A stretch of DNA of 64,000 nucleotides from an uncultured Chitinophaga sp. (GTDB lineage Bacteria > Bacteroidota > Bacteroidia > Chitinophagales > Chitinophagaceae), in contig NZ_CAMLHC010000017.1 of assembly GCF_946479755.1 (NCBI RefSeq), positions 62,001 to 126,000 on the forward strand. Reading direction: 5' to 3'. The notes below the pieces were generated by a model. That model was not told where the DNA came from. It did no database searches and saw nothing but the letters and a program-made list of their open reading frames with translations. Positions 1 to 8,435 of this stretch are shown here, piece by piece. The translations under genes were made by a program, and so were the position numbers. Each line of letters begins with the position of its first letter. Positions within the stretch are counted from its first letter, which is position 1.

Positions 1-1
1 G

Positions 2-2611
2 AACGACAATGCCGCCTTGACACGTACCATCGCCAGGAATACCTACGATAAGATCGGGCAATTGAGTGTAAAGGAGCTGGGTATCAATGGGACCGGTGCC
101 CCGCTGGAAAGGCAGACGTATGATTATAACCTCCGTGGCTGGCTAAGGAGCATCAGCAAGGATTATCTGGCAAATGGCTCCGGAGGCGCGCATTTCGGAC
201 AGGAACTGAACTATGATTACGGATTTACCAATCAGGCTTTCAATGGTAATATTGCCGGTATCCGTTGGAAAGGCTGGAATGACACCGCTCAGCGTGCCTA
301 TGGCTATAACTATGATCAGATCAGCCGGTTGAAAGGTGCCGGGTTCTCCCAACTTACTTCCGGAAACTGGCAGAACGGCGCGGTGGATTTTACCGTGAGC
401 AATATTAATTATGACGCTAACGGTAACCTGTTGACGATGAAACAACGCGGTCAGGTGAATAACGCAGCAGGCGAGGTAGATAAATTGAGCTACCGTTATA
501 ATGATAACAGCAACCAGCTGAAATCGGTTTATGATACCGTAAGGGCTAAGACAGGCTTAGGTGATTTTACCGATAGCCAGACGGATGGCGTTGACTATGC
601 CTATGACGGAGTGGGCAACCTTACCCGTGACGGGAATAAACAAATCGCTTCCATCAGCTACAACCACCTTAACCTGCCGGAACTGATAACCGTTACAGGG
701 AAGGGAAATATTCGGTTTATGTACGATGCAGGTGGTAATAAGGTCCGTAAGATCGTTACCGATAATACTACTGGTACCGCTAAGGTGACCACCACAGACT
801 ACCTGGGCGGCTTTGTCTATGAAAATGACAGTCTGCGTTTTGCCGGACATGAAGAAGGACGGATCCGGACCGTCTACCAGGCGGGTCAGGCGCCGACATT
901 TGTCTACGACTATTTTATAAAAGACCATCTGGGCAATACCCGGCTGGTACTCACAGAGCAGACGAACTTCACCATGTATGCGGCGACCATGGAAACGCCC
1001 AATGCAGCGACAGAGAACCTGCTGTTCAGTAATATCGACAATACCCGGAGTAATAAACCAGTAGGGTACCCGGCGGACGAAAGCGCTGGTAAAAACGAAT
1101 CTGTGGCTAAACTGACCGCCACCGGCACCGGCAAAAAAATCGGACCTTCGCTGGTATTAAGGGTAATGGCGGGCGATACCATCCAGTTGAGCAGCAAGGC
1201 ATTCTACAAATCCAACGGTCCGGTTGATAAGAATAGTCCTGTCGTACCTGCTGAAAATATAGTGGCGGACCTGATCAATGCATTTGGTGGCGCCACCCCC
1301 GCGGATGCTACCCACGGCGCCCCTTCGTCGGTGGCAAGTACGCCCTTCAACGCCAACTTTTACAATAATGATTATCGTCAGCTGAAAGAGAAGAACCCCG
1401 ATCAGCAACCCGGCAAGCCGAAAGCCTACCTGAACTACGTTTTGTTCGATGATCAGTTTAAAATGGTGGAGCAAAACAGCGGGGTGAAGCAGGTGAAAGC
1501 CGAGCCTGATCAGTTGCAGACACTGTCTCAGGATAAGATGGTCATGGAAAAGAGCGGATTTTTGTATGTTTACACCAGTAATGAAAGTCCACAGGAGGTG
1601 TTCTTTGATAACCTGATGGTAGCGCAAATGAGTGGTCCGGTGCTGGAGGAGACGCATTATTATCCGTTTGGGTTGACGATGGCGGGGATTAGTGCGAACG
1701 CGTTGGTGGGGAAGAACTATCCGGAGAATAGGCTGAAGTATAATGGTATGGAATTACAAAGTGGAGAATTTGGAGATGGATCAGGGCTGGAGCTGTATGA
1801 CTATGGGGCCAGAATGTACGATGTACAGATAGCCCGATGGCATACGTTGGATCCATTGAGTGAGAAAATGAGACGTTGGAGTCCCTACAACTATTCCTTT
1901 AATAACCCTTTACGTTTTATCGATCCTGATGGAAGGGGACCCGCTGACGTGATTGTAGGTGAAAAATATCAAGCGACGGTTAAGGATCTCTTGTATCAAT
2001 CTTTTGGAGACAAAGCTAAAGACTTTTCATATGAAAAGAGTGGGAAGCTGGTTTTTGGTGGCGATGTCTCTAAATTTACCAGTGATGAAGCGAAGGCCTT
2101 CGGCGAATTAAATGGTTTAATGACTTCTGAAATAAAGTATAATGTCATTATTGAGGAAAATATTTCATTTGAAAGTAAAAAAGGCGGTATGATTGAGGTT
2201 AATACCGGTAATGAAGGCTCAAAAGGAGATGCAGCAGTCTATCCAACTTCAACTAAGAATGGTGAAGGGATCTTGGCAATAAATCCCGCCCCAACGCAAG
2301 CGAATGTAATGGATGTTAAATATACAGAAGAAGGAAATCAAGTTCCTGTTAATGCAATGGATATCCTTCAAGGCGGAGGAAGAGGGCCATTAAGAACTTT
2401 TACGCCTTATGAGAATTTTTGGCACGGTATAGGACATCTGAGAGCTGGTGGAGATCAAGACCCAGGCCGGGCTATGGAAGTAGAAAATATGGCGGGAGCT
2501 ATTCGTAAGACAGTTGTCTATGATACAAATGGAGCCTTCAAGTCTGCGACCAGTAATCCGATACCGGCGAAAGCTTATAACCTTGATCACCCTAACAAAC
2601 AAAAAAAATGA
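2..2611 (+). CDS. RHS/YD-repeat polymorphic toxin, 3' part only, with variable C-terminal tip
   Basis: The frame is open from base 2, so the gene starts before the window and only the last ~870 codons are seen. YD-type repeats (YDYNLRGW, YNYDQISRL, YDGVGNLTRDG) run through the first ~300 residues. A Bacteroidota RHS-associated beta-rich domain follows (about 330-540, ending VFFDNLMVAQMSGP), then the RHS core: HYYPFGLTMAGIS, LELYDYGARMYD, RWHTLDPLSE, YNYSFNNPLRFIDPDG. Core proteins of this family form a cocoon around a toxic C-terminal tip. Here the tip begins after DPDG near base 1935 and is ~220 residues long. It contains HGIGH (about residues 803-807 counted from base 17) followed by EVENMAG, an arrangement like zinc metallopeptidase tips (HExxH then E), but with Gly where the catalytic Glu should be. 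Base composition turns AT-rich in the tip. The stop overlaps the next ATG by 4 bases. The RHS assignment is secure; the tip activity is unknown. Confidence 0.93.
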   Translation, partial: NDNAALTRTIARNTYDKIGQLSVKELGINGTGAPLERQTYDYNLRGWLRSISKDYLANGSGGAHFGQELNYDYGFTNQAFNGNIAGIRWKGWNDTAQRAYGYNYDQISRLKGAGFSQLTSGNWQNGAVDFTVSNINYDANGNLLTMKQRGQVNNAAGEVDKLSYRYNDNSNQLKSVYDTVRAKTGLGDFTDSQTDGVDYAYDGVGNLTRDGNKQIASISYNHLNLPELITVTGKGNIRFMYDAGGNKVRKIVTDNTTGTAKVTTTDYLGGFVYENDSLRFAGHEEGRIRTVYQAGQAPTFVYDYFIKDHLGNTRLVLTEQTNFTMYAATMETPNAATENLLFSNIDNTRSNKPVGYPADESAGKNESVAKLTATGTGKKIGPSLVLRVMAGDTIQLSSKAFYKSNGPVDKNSPVVPAENIVADLINAFGGATPADATHGAPSSVASTPFNANFYNNDYRQLKEKNPDQQPGKPKAYLNYVLFDDQFKMVEQNSGVKQVKAEPDQLQTLSQDKMVMEKSGFLYVYTSNESPQEVFFDNLMVAQMSGPVLEETHYYPFGLTMAGISANALVGKNYPENRLKYNGMELQSGEFGDGSGLELYDYGARMYDVQIARWHTLDPLSEKMRRWSPYNYSFNNPLRFIDPDGRGPADVIVGEKYQATVKDLLYQSFGDKAKDFSYEKSGKLVFGGDVSKFTSDEAKAFGELNGLMTSEIKYNVIIEENISFESKKGGMIEVNTGNEGSKGDAAVYPTSTKNGEGILAINPAPTQANVMDVKYTEEGNQVPVNAMDILQGGGRGPLRTFTPYENFWHGIGHLRAGGDQDPGRAMEVENMAGAIRKTVVYDTNGAFKSATSNPIPAKAYNLDHPNKQKK

Positions 2612-3162
2612 GGTGGATGTTAATTTTAGCAACCGCACTATGTTCATGTGCGGGAGAAAAAGATATTTTTTCTTCGAAGTTTGACTATGTCAATTACGGG
2701 GGGGAGAGATACATACAATCGAGGATGAGTGTCGCTAAGCATAGTCAAAGTGATTTCAATGTCATCAGTATTCCAATAGTCAATCGGAATGCGGATACGA
2801 TATACATTTTTTCAACAGTGTTGGATAATCCCGATATGTTTTATTCAGGAAAAAATATTCGGTCGCGAAAGTCTCATTTGATTGTTGATAGTTATTACGA
2901 TGGATACATGAAAGATGCAGCGCATAGCGGAATTAGAAAGTTTAATTTTTTTCAGGTGCTGCCAGGTGATAGTATGGTAGTTAGTTTTGATATCGATCGG
3001 TTGGAGCGAATGGTAAATCCTTTGCCCCCAAAAATTGAACTTAGATACTACTACTTTGAGAAGAAAGGACGCAATTTTGATGGATTGGTTAATGTTGAAA
3101 AGGGTAGATTACATTGTGGGAGTAGACATGTGTATATCCTGAAGAGACCTTTGGTACGTTAA
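2608..3162 (+). CDS. Small lipoprotein overlapping the RHS stop; candidate immunity protein
   Basis: 184 residues. The ATG overlaps the TGA of the RHS gene (ATGA), implying translational coupling. The N-terminus MRWMLILATALCSC is a short lipoprotein signal with lipobox LCSC, so the protein should sit in the periplasm or on an outer leaflet. The rest is beta-rich (VISIPIVNRNADTIYIF, GDSMVVSFDIDRL) with no family I recognise. Being directly downstream of, and overlapping, a polymorphic toxin is the standard place for the cognate immunity gene; that role is inferred only from position. Its AT-rich composition matches the toxin tip rather than the RHS core, suggesting tip and lipoprotein were acquired together. 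Confidence 0.75.
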   Translation: MRWMLILATALCSCAGEKDIFSSKFDYVNYGGERYIQSRMSVAKHSQSDFNVISIPIVNRNADTIYIFSTVLDNPDMFYSGKNIRSRKSHLIVDSYYDGYMKDAAHSGIRKFNFFQVLPGDSMVVSFDIDRLERMVNPLPPKIELRYYYFEKKGRNFDGLVNVEKGRLHCGSRHVYILKRPLVR

Positions 3163-3350
3163 TATTGATATGAGAGCAATGATTCTGATTTATAAAATGA
3201 AGAAACTATAAACATTGCCAGATGTATATGTGAATTTTTACAATACCATTGGTATATCGGGTTTAAAGACGAATAACGGTGCTTAAGTGCTATTGCCGTA
3301 GTCACAGTTTGGTATGAAGAGTTTCTCCAATGGGAACTAAAATCTTAAAG

Positions 3351-3956
3351 ATGAAACCGTTAATGTTATACTTATGTGCATTTTTCGTTCATTTAATATC
3401 CATAACACTAGGTAAAGACATCGATGAACTGTTTTTGAACTGGAACAGAACAACTTTAAGTTCCCTAAATAAAACTTGTTCTCAGATGAAAAAAGAAAGT
3501 GATCGATCACTGTGTCAAAATCGGTTGGCTACCATTCCCGGCTTTTGGTCAATAGAAGAAGATAGTCTTAATAGGTCATCAATCAGATGGACATTCCTGG
3601 AAAAGATGATGACTGATGCTGACAAATTAAGTAAAGAATGGACTATTGTGGAAGTTGTCAAAACTGGAGAAAAAGTTAGTCTCTTAAATTATGTCATTAA
3701 TTACAATGGACAAAATGCTACTGTTGTTAGATATTCCTATGTTAACGGCAGTTGGTTGAAAGTAAATGAAAGAATTGGCAGGTATAAAATTGAAAACTTC
3801 AGGCGCTCTGTGGCAGAGAGCTTGTTACCTTCCAATAGTTATCCTTACGATGTAATTATAACTAATTTTAAACTGGATTCCGTTATGGAATCCAATTATC
3901 ACCTAGAACATACTATTGCAGATAGTAGCAACATAGTCCGTATGTTCGAAGAATGA
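3351..3956 (+). CDS. Secreted protein of unknown function in the RHS tail region
   Basis: An upstream in-frame ATG exists at 3330, but the ATG at 3351 gives a compact signal peptide (MKPLMLYLCAFFVHLISITLG) and is preferred. The mature part (~180 residues) has two early cysteines (KTCSQMKKES, SLCQNR) that could form a disulfide, then an alpha/beta pattern without recognisable motifs. It is AT-rich like its neighbours. The position, after the candidate immunity gene of an RHS toxin, suggests an orphan immunity protein or a leftover tip cassette; the sequence itself does not show this. I do not recognise the family. Confidence 0.6.
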   Translation: MKPLMLYLCAFFVHLISITLGKDIDELFLNWNRTTLSSLNKTCSQMKKESDRSLCQNRLATIPGFWSIEEDSLNRSSIRWTFLEKMMTDADKLSKEWTIVEVVKTGEKVSLLNYVINYNGQNATVVRYSYVNGSWLKVNERIGRYKIENFRRSVAESLLPSNSYPYDVIITNFKLDSVMESNYHLEHTIADSSNIVRMFEE

Positions 3957-4261
3957 GGTATGGTTCTATGATTTCATTCAGCTCAATTAAGAATAGAGTT
4001 TTTAGGGAACACGAAATGTGCAATTAACGTCAAAGATGCGACATTTGTTGCCCATACAAGAAATTGCATCTTGGGTTATCGGTGACTTTTCACGAGTGCC
4101 TCCAAAAATCGTTAGGTCTTTCCGAAAAAGCCGATACACTCAACAATCTCAATAAAATATAGTACAGATGAGCGACGGAACAGAAGTTAAGGCAGGAAAA
4201 ATAACCGTAAATAATTCATGCAGCTGAAGTTGAGAGGATTTTAATTGATAAGTTTAAAAGT
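3957..4261 (+). other. 305-base stretch without a convincing gene
   Basis: AT-rich DNA between two orphan genes of the RHS tail. Short open stretches exist, for example a 37-codon frame starting at the ATG near 4037, but none has a signal peptide or a family motif. It may be decayed cassette DNA. No repeat, hairpin or RNA gene was recognised. Confidence 0.4.
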
Positions 4262-4633
4262 ATGGATTATAAAAAGCTGTTAAGGCTATTACCATTCGCT
4301 ATCCTGTTTATACTTTCAGCCTTAGCATGGATCGAGATGTTATCTGTGACGCATGTGGCGAAGATCAGACATGTCATCTGTGGCGTTTTAGTGCTGATCA
4401 ATGTAATATTATATTTTTCCAGTTTCAGGATGGGGGTTTTATTGACAGGAATAACTTTGTTCCTGGCAACGATAAATTTGGCCGCATTTACGACGAGAAT
4501 AACAACCCGGCAATACTGGATTGGACCAATGAAATTTCCTGTTTTTCAGCCTTTAGCGTTGCTCTTGTTGATATTTTTTTTGATTGTAAACTTAAAATAC
4601 CTTATTGATGCCTTTAGGACTAAGAAAGCGTGA
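4262..4633 (+). CDS. Small integral membrane protein, four predicted helices
   Basis: 123 residues, strongly hydrophobic. Helices lie at about 9-27 (LLPFAILFILSALAWI), 35-52 (HVICGVLVLINVILYF), 58-75 (VLLTGITLFLATINLAAF) and 92-113 (FPVFQPLALLLLIFFLIVNL), with a basic C-terminus. No domain family is recognised. It stands alone among RHS-tail orphans. Membrane proteins of this size do occur as immunity proteins against toxins acting at the inner membrane, but that is only a possibility here. A 93-codon frame at 4327-4608 in another register is a shadow of this gene. Confidence 0.65.
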   Translation: MDYKKLLRLLPFAILFILSALAWIEMLSVTHVAKIRHVICGVLVLINVILYFSSFRMGVLLTGITLFLATINLAAFTTRITTRQYWIGPMKFPVFQPLALLLLIFFLIVNLKYLIDAFRTKKA

Positions 4634-4635
4634 TT

Positions 4636-4660
4636 AATGCCCCGATAAGGCATTGGTCTT
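4636..4660 (+). terminator. Weak terminator-like hairpin
   Basis: AATGCC (4636-4641) pairs with GGCATT (4649-4654) around a 7-base loop, followed by a short T-containing tract (GGTCTTTAAA). It lies just after the 4262-4633 gene. The stem is short, so this is a weak candidate. Confidence 0.3.
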
Positions 4661-4746
4661 TAAATGAGAAAAGTTCCGCTAGTCGAAAAGGCTTTCTTCA
4701 TAAACAGATTTAAAATTCTGTAACTATTATCGTTAAGCATCACCAA

Positions 4747-5040
4747 ATGTATAAATGGTTCTTTATAAGTACCTACCGCTATTATTCCAGATTTAAAAAC
4801 GAAACACCCCGGGTTAGCACTACTGCTGTAGTTACAGTAAGCCAATTTGTTACTACCCTCTTACTGTTAGTCTTAGTGAAAAGGTTGGGTGTATGGGATT
4901 TTACGGTGTATGTTCCCAGCAAATTTATCGCTGTGCCAATTATGCTGGCCTGGATGGCCATTGTTTATCGCTATTACTCTATGGAAAAAATTACGCTTTT
5001 GTTAAAGAGGTTTGAAGAGTTTCCCAAATGGAGACAGTGA
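4747..5040 (+). CDS. Small membrane protein of unknown function
   Basis: 97 residues with two hydrophobic segments at about 26-44 (AVVTVSQFVTTLLLLVLV) and 60-77 (KFIAVPIMLAWMAIVYRYY), and a charged C-terminal tail (LLKRFEEFPKWRQ). No family is recognised. It is another short AT-rich orphan in the RHS tail. The opposite-strand frame at 4660-4845 overlaps only its start and has no support. Confidence 0.55.
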   Translation: MYKWFFISTYRYYSRFKNETPRVSTTAVVTVSQFVTTLLLLVLVKRLGVWDFTVYVPSKFIAVPIMLAWMAIVYRYYSMEKITLLLKRFEEFPKWRQ

Positions 5041-5052
5041 TTTTGGGGGATA

Positions 5053-5179
5053 ATGAGCCTGATACTTTTTCTACTGCCAATGATTTTATGCGGATTTGCG
5101 ACAAGCAAGTGATAAATTTGGTTTTGAAAATGAACAAGGTTGTCAAGCGTTAACTATTTACAAGAAAAAGAATGAATAA
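5053..5179 (+). pseudogene. Possible broken small lipoprotein
   Basis: From the ATG at 5053 a lipoprotein-like signal reads MSLILFLLPMILCGFATSK and stops at 5110. In the +1 frame immediately beyond, an open reading DKFGFENEQGCQALTIYKK continues to a stop at 5177-5179, overlapping the start of the next gene. One frameshift would join them into a ~42-residue lipoprotein. A third frame (5028-5153, 41 codons) is also open. This could be chance in AT-rich DNA; a decayed immunity-type gene is the more interesting reading. Confidence 0.25.
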
Positions 5180-5930
5180 AGGTATTGCTTATCTTTTACT
5201 AATAGCTTCCCTACATGCCTGCAATAATGAAACGATCATCCGGGAAAATAAATACCCGAATGGAAAACTTAAAAGTAAAATCGTAAAAGACAAAAACGAA
5301 GCCAGGTATTTTTCTTATTATGAATCAGGCGCCATTGAAAGTGAAGGGTATGTTGATAGAGGGCTGTTGAGACAGCGGGAATGGAAGTATTTTGATGTGA
5401 ATGGGTCCGTCAACGCCGAAGGCCGGTATAGTGATGATTTAAGAGTCGATGAATGGAAGTACAGGACGGCTGATACATCGTTTAGTATTAACTGGGAAAA
5501 ATACATTGACAGACCTATTAGCCTGAATATTCCGAAGGGATGGATAATTTATGATAATCAGAAAGAACCGGGGCTGTTTCTGGCTGTTGATGATAGTATA
5601 AATACCCGGCTCGGAATTAATATTTCCCGGACTGAAAAGGAGGGAGAATCGATTGACACAATGGTGACCAGGGGAAATACCTACTTTTCGAAATTATATC
5701 CACAAAGCAAGCAGTATATTTCAGAAGCTGTTCTTAACAGTCGCAAGGCAATTAAAGTAATGCTGACTGGCCGGACGTCTGATGGAAAAGATCTGAAGAC
5801 TTGCAGATATTACCTGGAGGCAGGAAATTACTTCTATTTACTGGCTTTCTTCTCAACGGTGCATGACCAGGAGCTGTTATACAATAAAGTAGCAGAGGAA
5901 GCTGCGTTAAGTTTCAAGATAGCAGATTAG
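5172..5930 (+). CDS. Lipoprotein with YwqK/MORN-like repeats and a PsbP-like C-terminal domain
   Basis: 252 residues. MNKGIAYLLLIASLHAC is a lipoprotein signal (Cys17). Residues ~25-100 carry MORN/YwqK-type repeats (YPNGKLKSK, YYESGAIESEGYVD, YFDVNGSVNAEGRYSDDL), a beta-hairpin repeat found in Bacteroidota proteins annotated as YwqK-family antitoxins. From ~110 on, LNIPKGWIIYDN to the end resembles the PsbP-like fold of small secreted stress proteins. Membrane anchoring and position at the end of an RHS toxin region fit an immunity or envelope-protection role, but YwqK repeats are also common in unrelated lipoproteins. The function is therefore inferred. Confidence 0.7.
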   Translation: MNKGIAYLLLIASLHACNNETIIRENKYPNGKLKSKIVKDKNEARYFSYYESGAIESEGYVDRGLLRQREWKYFDVNGSVNAEGRYSDDLRVDEWKYRTADTSFSINWEKYIDRPISLNIPKGWIIYDNQKEPGLFLAVDDSINTRLGINISRTEKEGESIDTMVTRGNTYFSKLYPQSKQYISEAVLNSRKAIKVMLTGRTSDGKDLKTCRYYLEAGNYFYLLAFFSTVHDQELLYNKVAEEAALSFKIAD

Positions 5931-5945
5931 CAAAAACAGAGGATC

Positions 5946-6713
5946 TCAAAACAACTCATCCAGCATCACATAATACGCCACCCGTTCCTCGTCCCTTTCC
6001 CTTCCTAACCTCTCAAACAATCCCGCCGCATACGCATCCGTCCCGAAATTATGCTTCAGCGACCGCACGCATAATGCAATATCCTGGTAAATATCCGCTA
6101 CGCCCGCGCCGCCGATATCAATGAACCCGCTCACTTGTCCCTGTTTGCCGAAGATATTAGGCAGACAGTAATCGCCGTGTGTAAATACGGGCGTGTAGTG
6201 CATCGGCTTGTGAGCAATGAGATAGTCCAGCAGCGCCTGCGGGGTAGGGAAGCGGTTATTGTCTTCCCAGTCGGAGGTGTCTACCAGTCCGTGTTGTACA
6301 TTATACGCGGCGGCTGCCAGTTTCTTATCGAGGCTGTTGTCGAAGGGGCAGTCGTGTATAGGCAGTGCGGAGAGCAGCTGTATGCCGTCTGCCAGCAGTT
6401 TGACCGTCAGTTCGGGATTGTCGAGGTAGTTGTTGGCGCAGAGCATGTCGCCGTCTACGGCGGTGGTGAGCAGGTAATCGATGCCGTCATGGGTGCCGAA
6501 ATACTGTATCACCGGTACGGGGAGCTTGTCCTGCAGCCAGGTGAGTACATCATATTCCTGGCGAAGTCCCTGCCCGGAAGCCTGCGTTTTCAGGTAAAAC
6601 ACGCTGTGGGCGCTGGTATAGCGGTACACGCCGGCGGCCGAATAACCGATGGTGACGGGCTCGGAGGTGGTGTCTGCCAGCAGGTGGGCCAGGTCTGTAG
6701 GGAGGTTGGGCAT
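5946..6713 (-). CDS. Aminoglycoside 3'-phosphotransferase-like kinase, APH(3')
   Basis: 255 residues, slightly shorter than the usual ~264. Kinase-fold landmarks are all present: Lys42 (VFYLK) and Glu53 (RQEYDVL) for nucleotide binding, the catalytic loop HGDYCLPN at 179-186 with Asp181 as base and Asn186 as metal ligand, and IDIGGAGVADIYQDIAL from 198, with Asp199 replacing the DFG Asp. The C-terminus LDELF is typical of APH(3') enzymes. These phosphorylate the 3'-hydroxyl of kanamycin- or neomycin-type aminoglycosides with ATP in the cytoplasm. It stands alone on the minus strand, without transposase or integron remnants, so an intrinsic chromosomal gene is likelier than a mobile one. Substrate range cannot be read from the sequence. 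Confidence 0.85.
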   Translation of the reverse strand: MPNLPTDLAHLLADTTSEPVTIGYSAAGVYRYTSAHSVFYLKTQASGQGLRQEYDVLTWLQDKLPVPVIQYFGTHDGIDYLLTTAVDGDMLCANNYLDNPELTVKLLADGIQLLSALPIHDCPFDNSLDKKLAAAAYNVQHGLVDTSDWEDNNRFPTPQALLDYLIAHKPMHYTPVFTHGDYCLPNIFGKQGQVSGFIDIGGAGVADIYQDIALCVRSLKHNFGTDAYAAGLFERLGRERDEERVAYYVMLDELF

Positions 6714-6818
6714 GGGTTCCTGTTTTGTCTCGCTGTAAAAATAGGATTTTAATATTTTCCTGGCGGACTTGCATATGTAAAAGGCTTTTTTTTATTTTTA
6801 TGGCTAAACCTTTCTTGT

Positions 6819-7367
6819 TTGAAGCACTTGCCGGATACCGCGTTGTTGGAGCGTATGCAGGCATATAATGACAGGGCCGCCTTTGATGAACTGTATCACC
6901 GCTACTGGGAACAGCTTTATATGGCCGCATATGCCAGATTGCAGCAGGAAGCAGATGCCAAAGATTGTCTGCAGGAAGTGTTCGTAGCGCTATGGCATAA
7001 ACGCCGGGAGCTGCGGATTGAAGGGCCATTAGGGCCATACCTGCATGTGGCGCTTAAATACAGGGTGCTCAATCATCTCCGCAGCCACCTCAACTATCAG
7101 AAACACCTCGATATTTTTTCAGCCATCCCGCCGGCGGTATTTGACCGGGCAGACGACCGCCTTGCCCTGGCGGAAATACAACAGATCATCGCGCAGACGG
7201 TAGCCGCCCTCCCGGAGAAGACCCGCCAGGTATATATCCTCAGCCGGCAGGAACAACTCTCTGTCCGGGAAATGGCCGACCAGCTGGGCGTTTCCCAGCA
7301 AACCGTCAAGAACCAGCTCACTACGGCGCTGAAGCGCCTGAAAGACGCCCTCGCCGGCTTTAAATAA
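6819..7367 (+). CDS. ECF RNA polymerase sigma factor, sigma-70 family
   Basis: 182 residues, starting at a TTG (6819). Region 2 is seen at ~20-75 (FDELYHRYWEQLYMAAY, DAKDCLQEVFVALWHKR) and region 4 at ~120-175 (LPEKTRQVYILSRQEQLSVREMADQLGVSQQTVKNQL). This is the Bacteroidota ECF type that pairs with a FecR anti-sigma factor and a SusC/SusD transporter, and those genes follow at once. The usual circuit: ligand binding to SusC via its STN domain signals through FecR, which frees the sigma factor to transcribe the transport operon. The gap to FecR is 69 bases. Confidence 0.93.
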   Translation: MKHLPDTALLERMQAYNDRAAFDELYHRYWEQLYMAAYARLQQEADAKDCLQEVFVALWHKRRELRIEGPLGPYLHVALKYRVLNHLRSHLNYQKHLDIFSAIPPAVFDRADDRLALAEIQQIIAQTVAALPEKTRQVYILSRQEQLSVREMADQLGVSQQTVKNQLTTALKRLKDALAGFK

Positions 7368-7436
7368 AAATTTTTTTCTCCCCTTTAGTACCTTCTTTTC
7401 TGAGCGGTGTCATTACTATAGAAAACGGTTAAAAAC

Positions 7437-8399
7437 GTGCACGATCAGGAAAAAATAGCAGCGATCATCACACGGCTCGAAACCGGCACCTGTACTCCAC
7501 AAGAACTGGAATGGCTGCATGAATGGTATCAATCCCAGAACATGCAGGCCAGCACAGCGTTCCGTCATGAAAGCCACCGGCAGCAGCTTCACACAGAGAT
7601 GCTGCAGCATATCCATGATCAGCTGGATACGGCGCCTGTTGTCACTGAAGGCAGGGTAGTGCCCTTCTATAGGAAGTGGTGGGCCGCCGCCGGCCTGCTG
7701 GCCGCCGTGGTGTCGGTCAGCGCCTGGTTATGGCACGACTACCGCCAGCAGCACACCCTCTTGCTGGTGGAAGTAGGACCGGGACAACAACGGCAACTGA
7801 TGCTGCCCGACAGCTCCCTGGTATGGCTCAACGCCGGCGCCAGACTAAAATACCCCCGTACCTTCAGCGAGGTAAGAACGGTGGAACTGGAGGGGGAAGG
7901 ATTCTTTGACATACACCCGGATGCACAGCACCCGTTTGAAGTACATACACAGGAACTGAACGTACAGGTGCTAGGCACCTCATTCGACGTGAAAGCCTAT
8001 AACACACTGGATGAAACACAGGTGACGGTGAAAACAGGCATGGTGAAGGTGCTCCATCATCAAACCGGCCTCGACGTGCTCAGCGCCAACGACCAGCTGA
8101 CCTACAGCCGCTCAGCGCAACAGTACATGAAATCTACCGTGGAAAACGACCAGATCAACGAATGGGCCAACGGCATGATCAGCCTGTCACAGGCCGGCTT
8201 CGCGGAAGTGGCGCTCACCCTGGAAAACCAGTACGGCGTCCGTATCCGGTACAACCCGGCGGAAATGAAAACATTCGAATATACCCTGCGATGCAGTAAA
8301 CAACTGTCGGTAACAGAAGTACTCGACATCATCAGCAGCATACATCCGATACAATATGATATAAAGGACAACGAGATTACTATTCACCGTAAAAACTAA
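7437..8399 (+). CDS. FecR-family anti-sigma factor
   Basis: 320 residues with a GTG start at 7437. An N-terminal cytoplasmic helical domain (~1-75) is followed by one membrane helix (KWWAAAGLLAAVVSVSAWLW, ~80-100). The periplasmic FecR domain follows (VGPGQQRQLMLPDSSLVWLNAGARLKYP is its signature; also VLGTSFDVKAY and VTVKTGMVKV), and a DUF4974/STN-like C-terminal domain (ENQYGVRIRYNP to the end). It should hold the upstream ECF sigma factor until SusC signals. It lies between sigma and SusC, which fixes its role. Confidence 0.93.
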   Translation: MHDQEKIAAIITRLETGTCTPQELEWLHEWYQSQNMQASTAFRHESHRQQLHTEMLQHIHDQLDTAPVVTEGRVVPFYRKWWAAAGLLAAVVSVSAWLWHDYRQQHTLLLVEVGPGQQRQLMLPDSSLVWLNAGARLKYPRTFSEVRTVELEGEGFFDIHPDAQHPFEVHTQELNVQVLGTSFDVKAYNTLDETQVTVKTGMVKVLHHQTGLDVLSANDQLTYSRSAQQYMKSTVENDQINEWANGMISLSQAGFAEVALTLENQYGVRIRYNPAEMKTFEYTLRCSKQLSVTEVLDIISSIHPIQYDIKDNEITIHRKN

Positions 8400-8435
8400 C
8401 GTAGCACCCAGGAGGTTGCACCAGCTATTAACACC

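Noticed and set aside
6550..7038. 162-codon minus-strand frame spanning the APH and sigma starts
   Set aside because: Overlaps two well-supported genes and has no motif.
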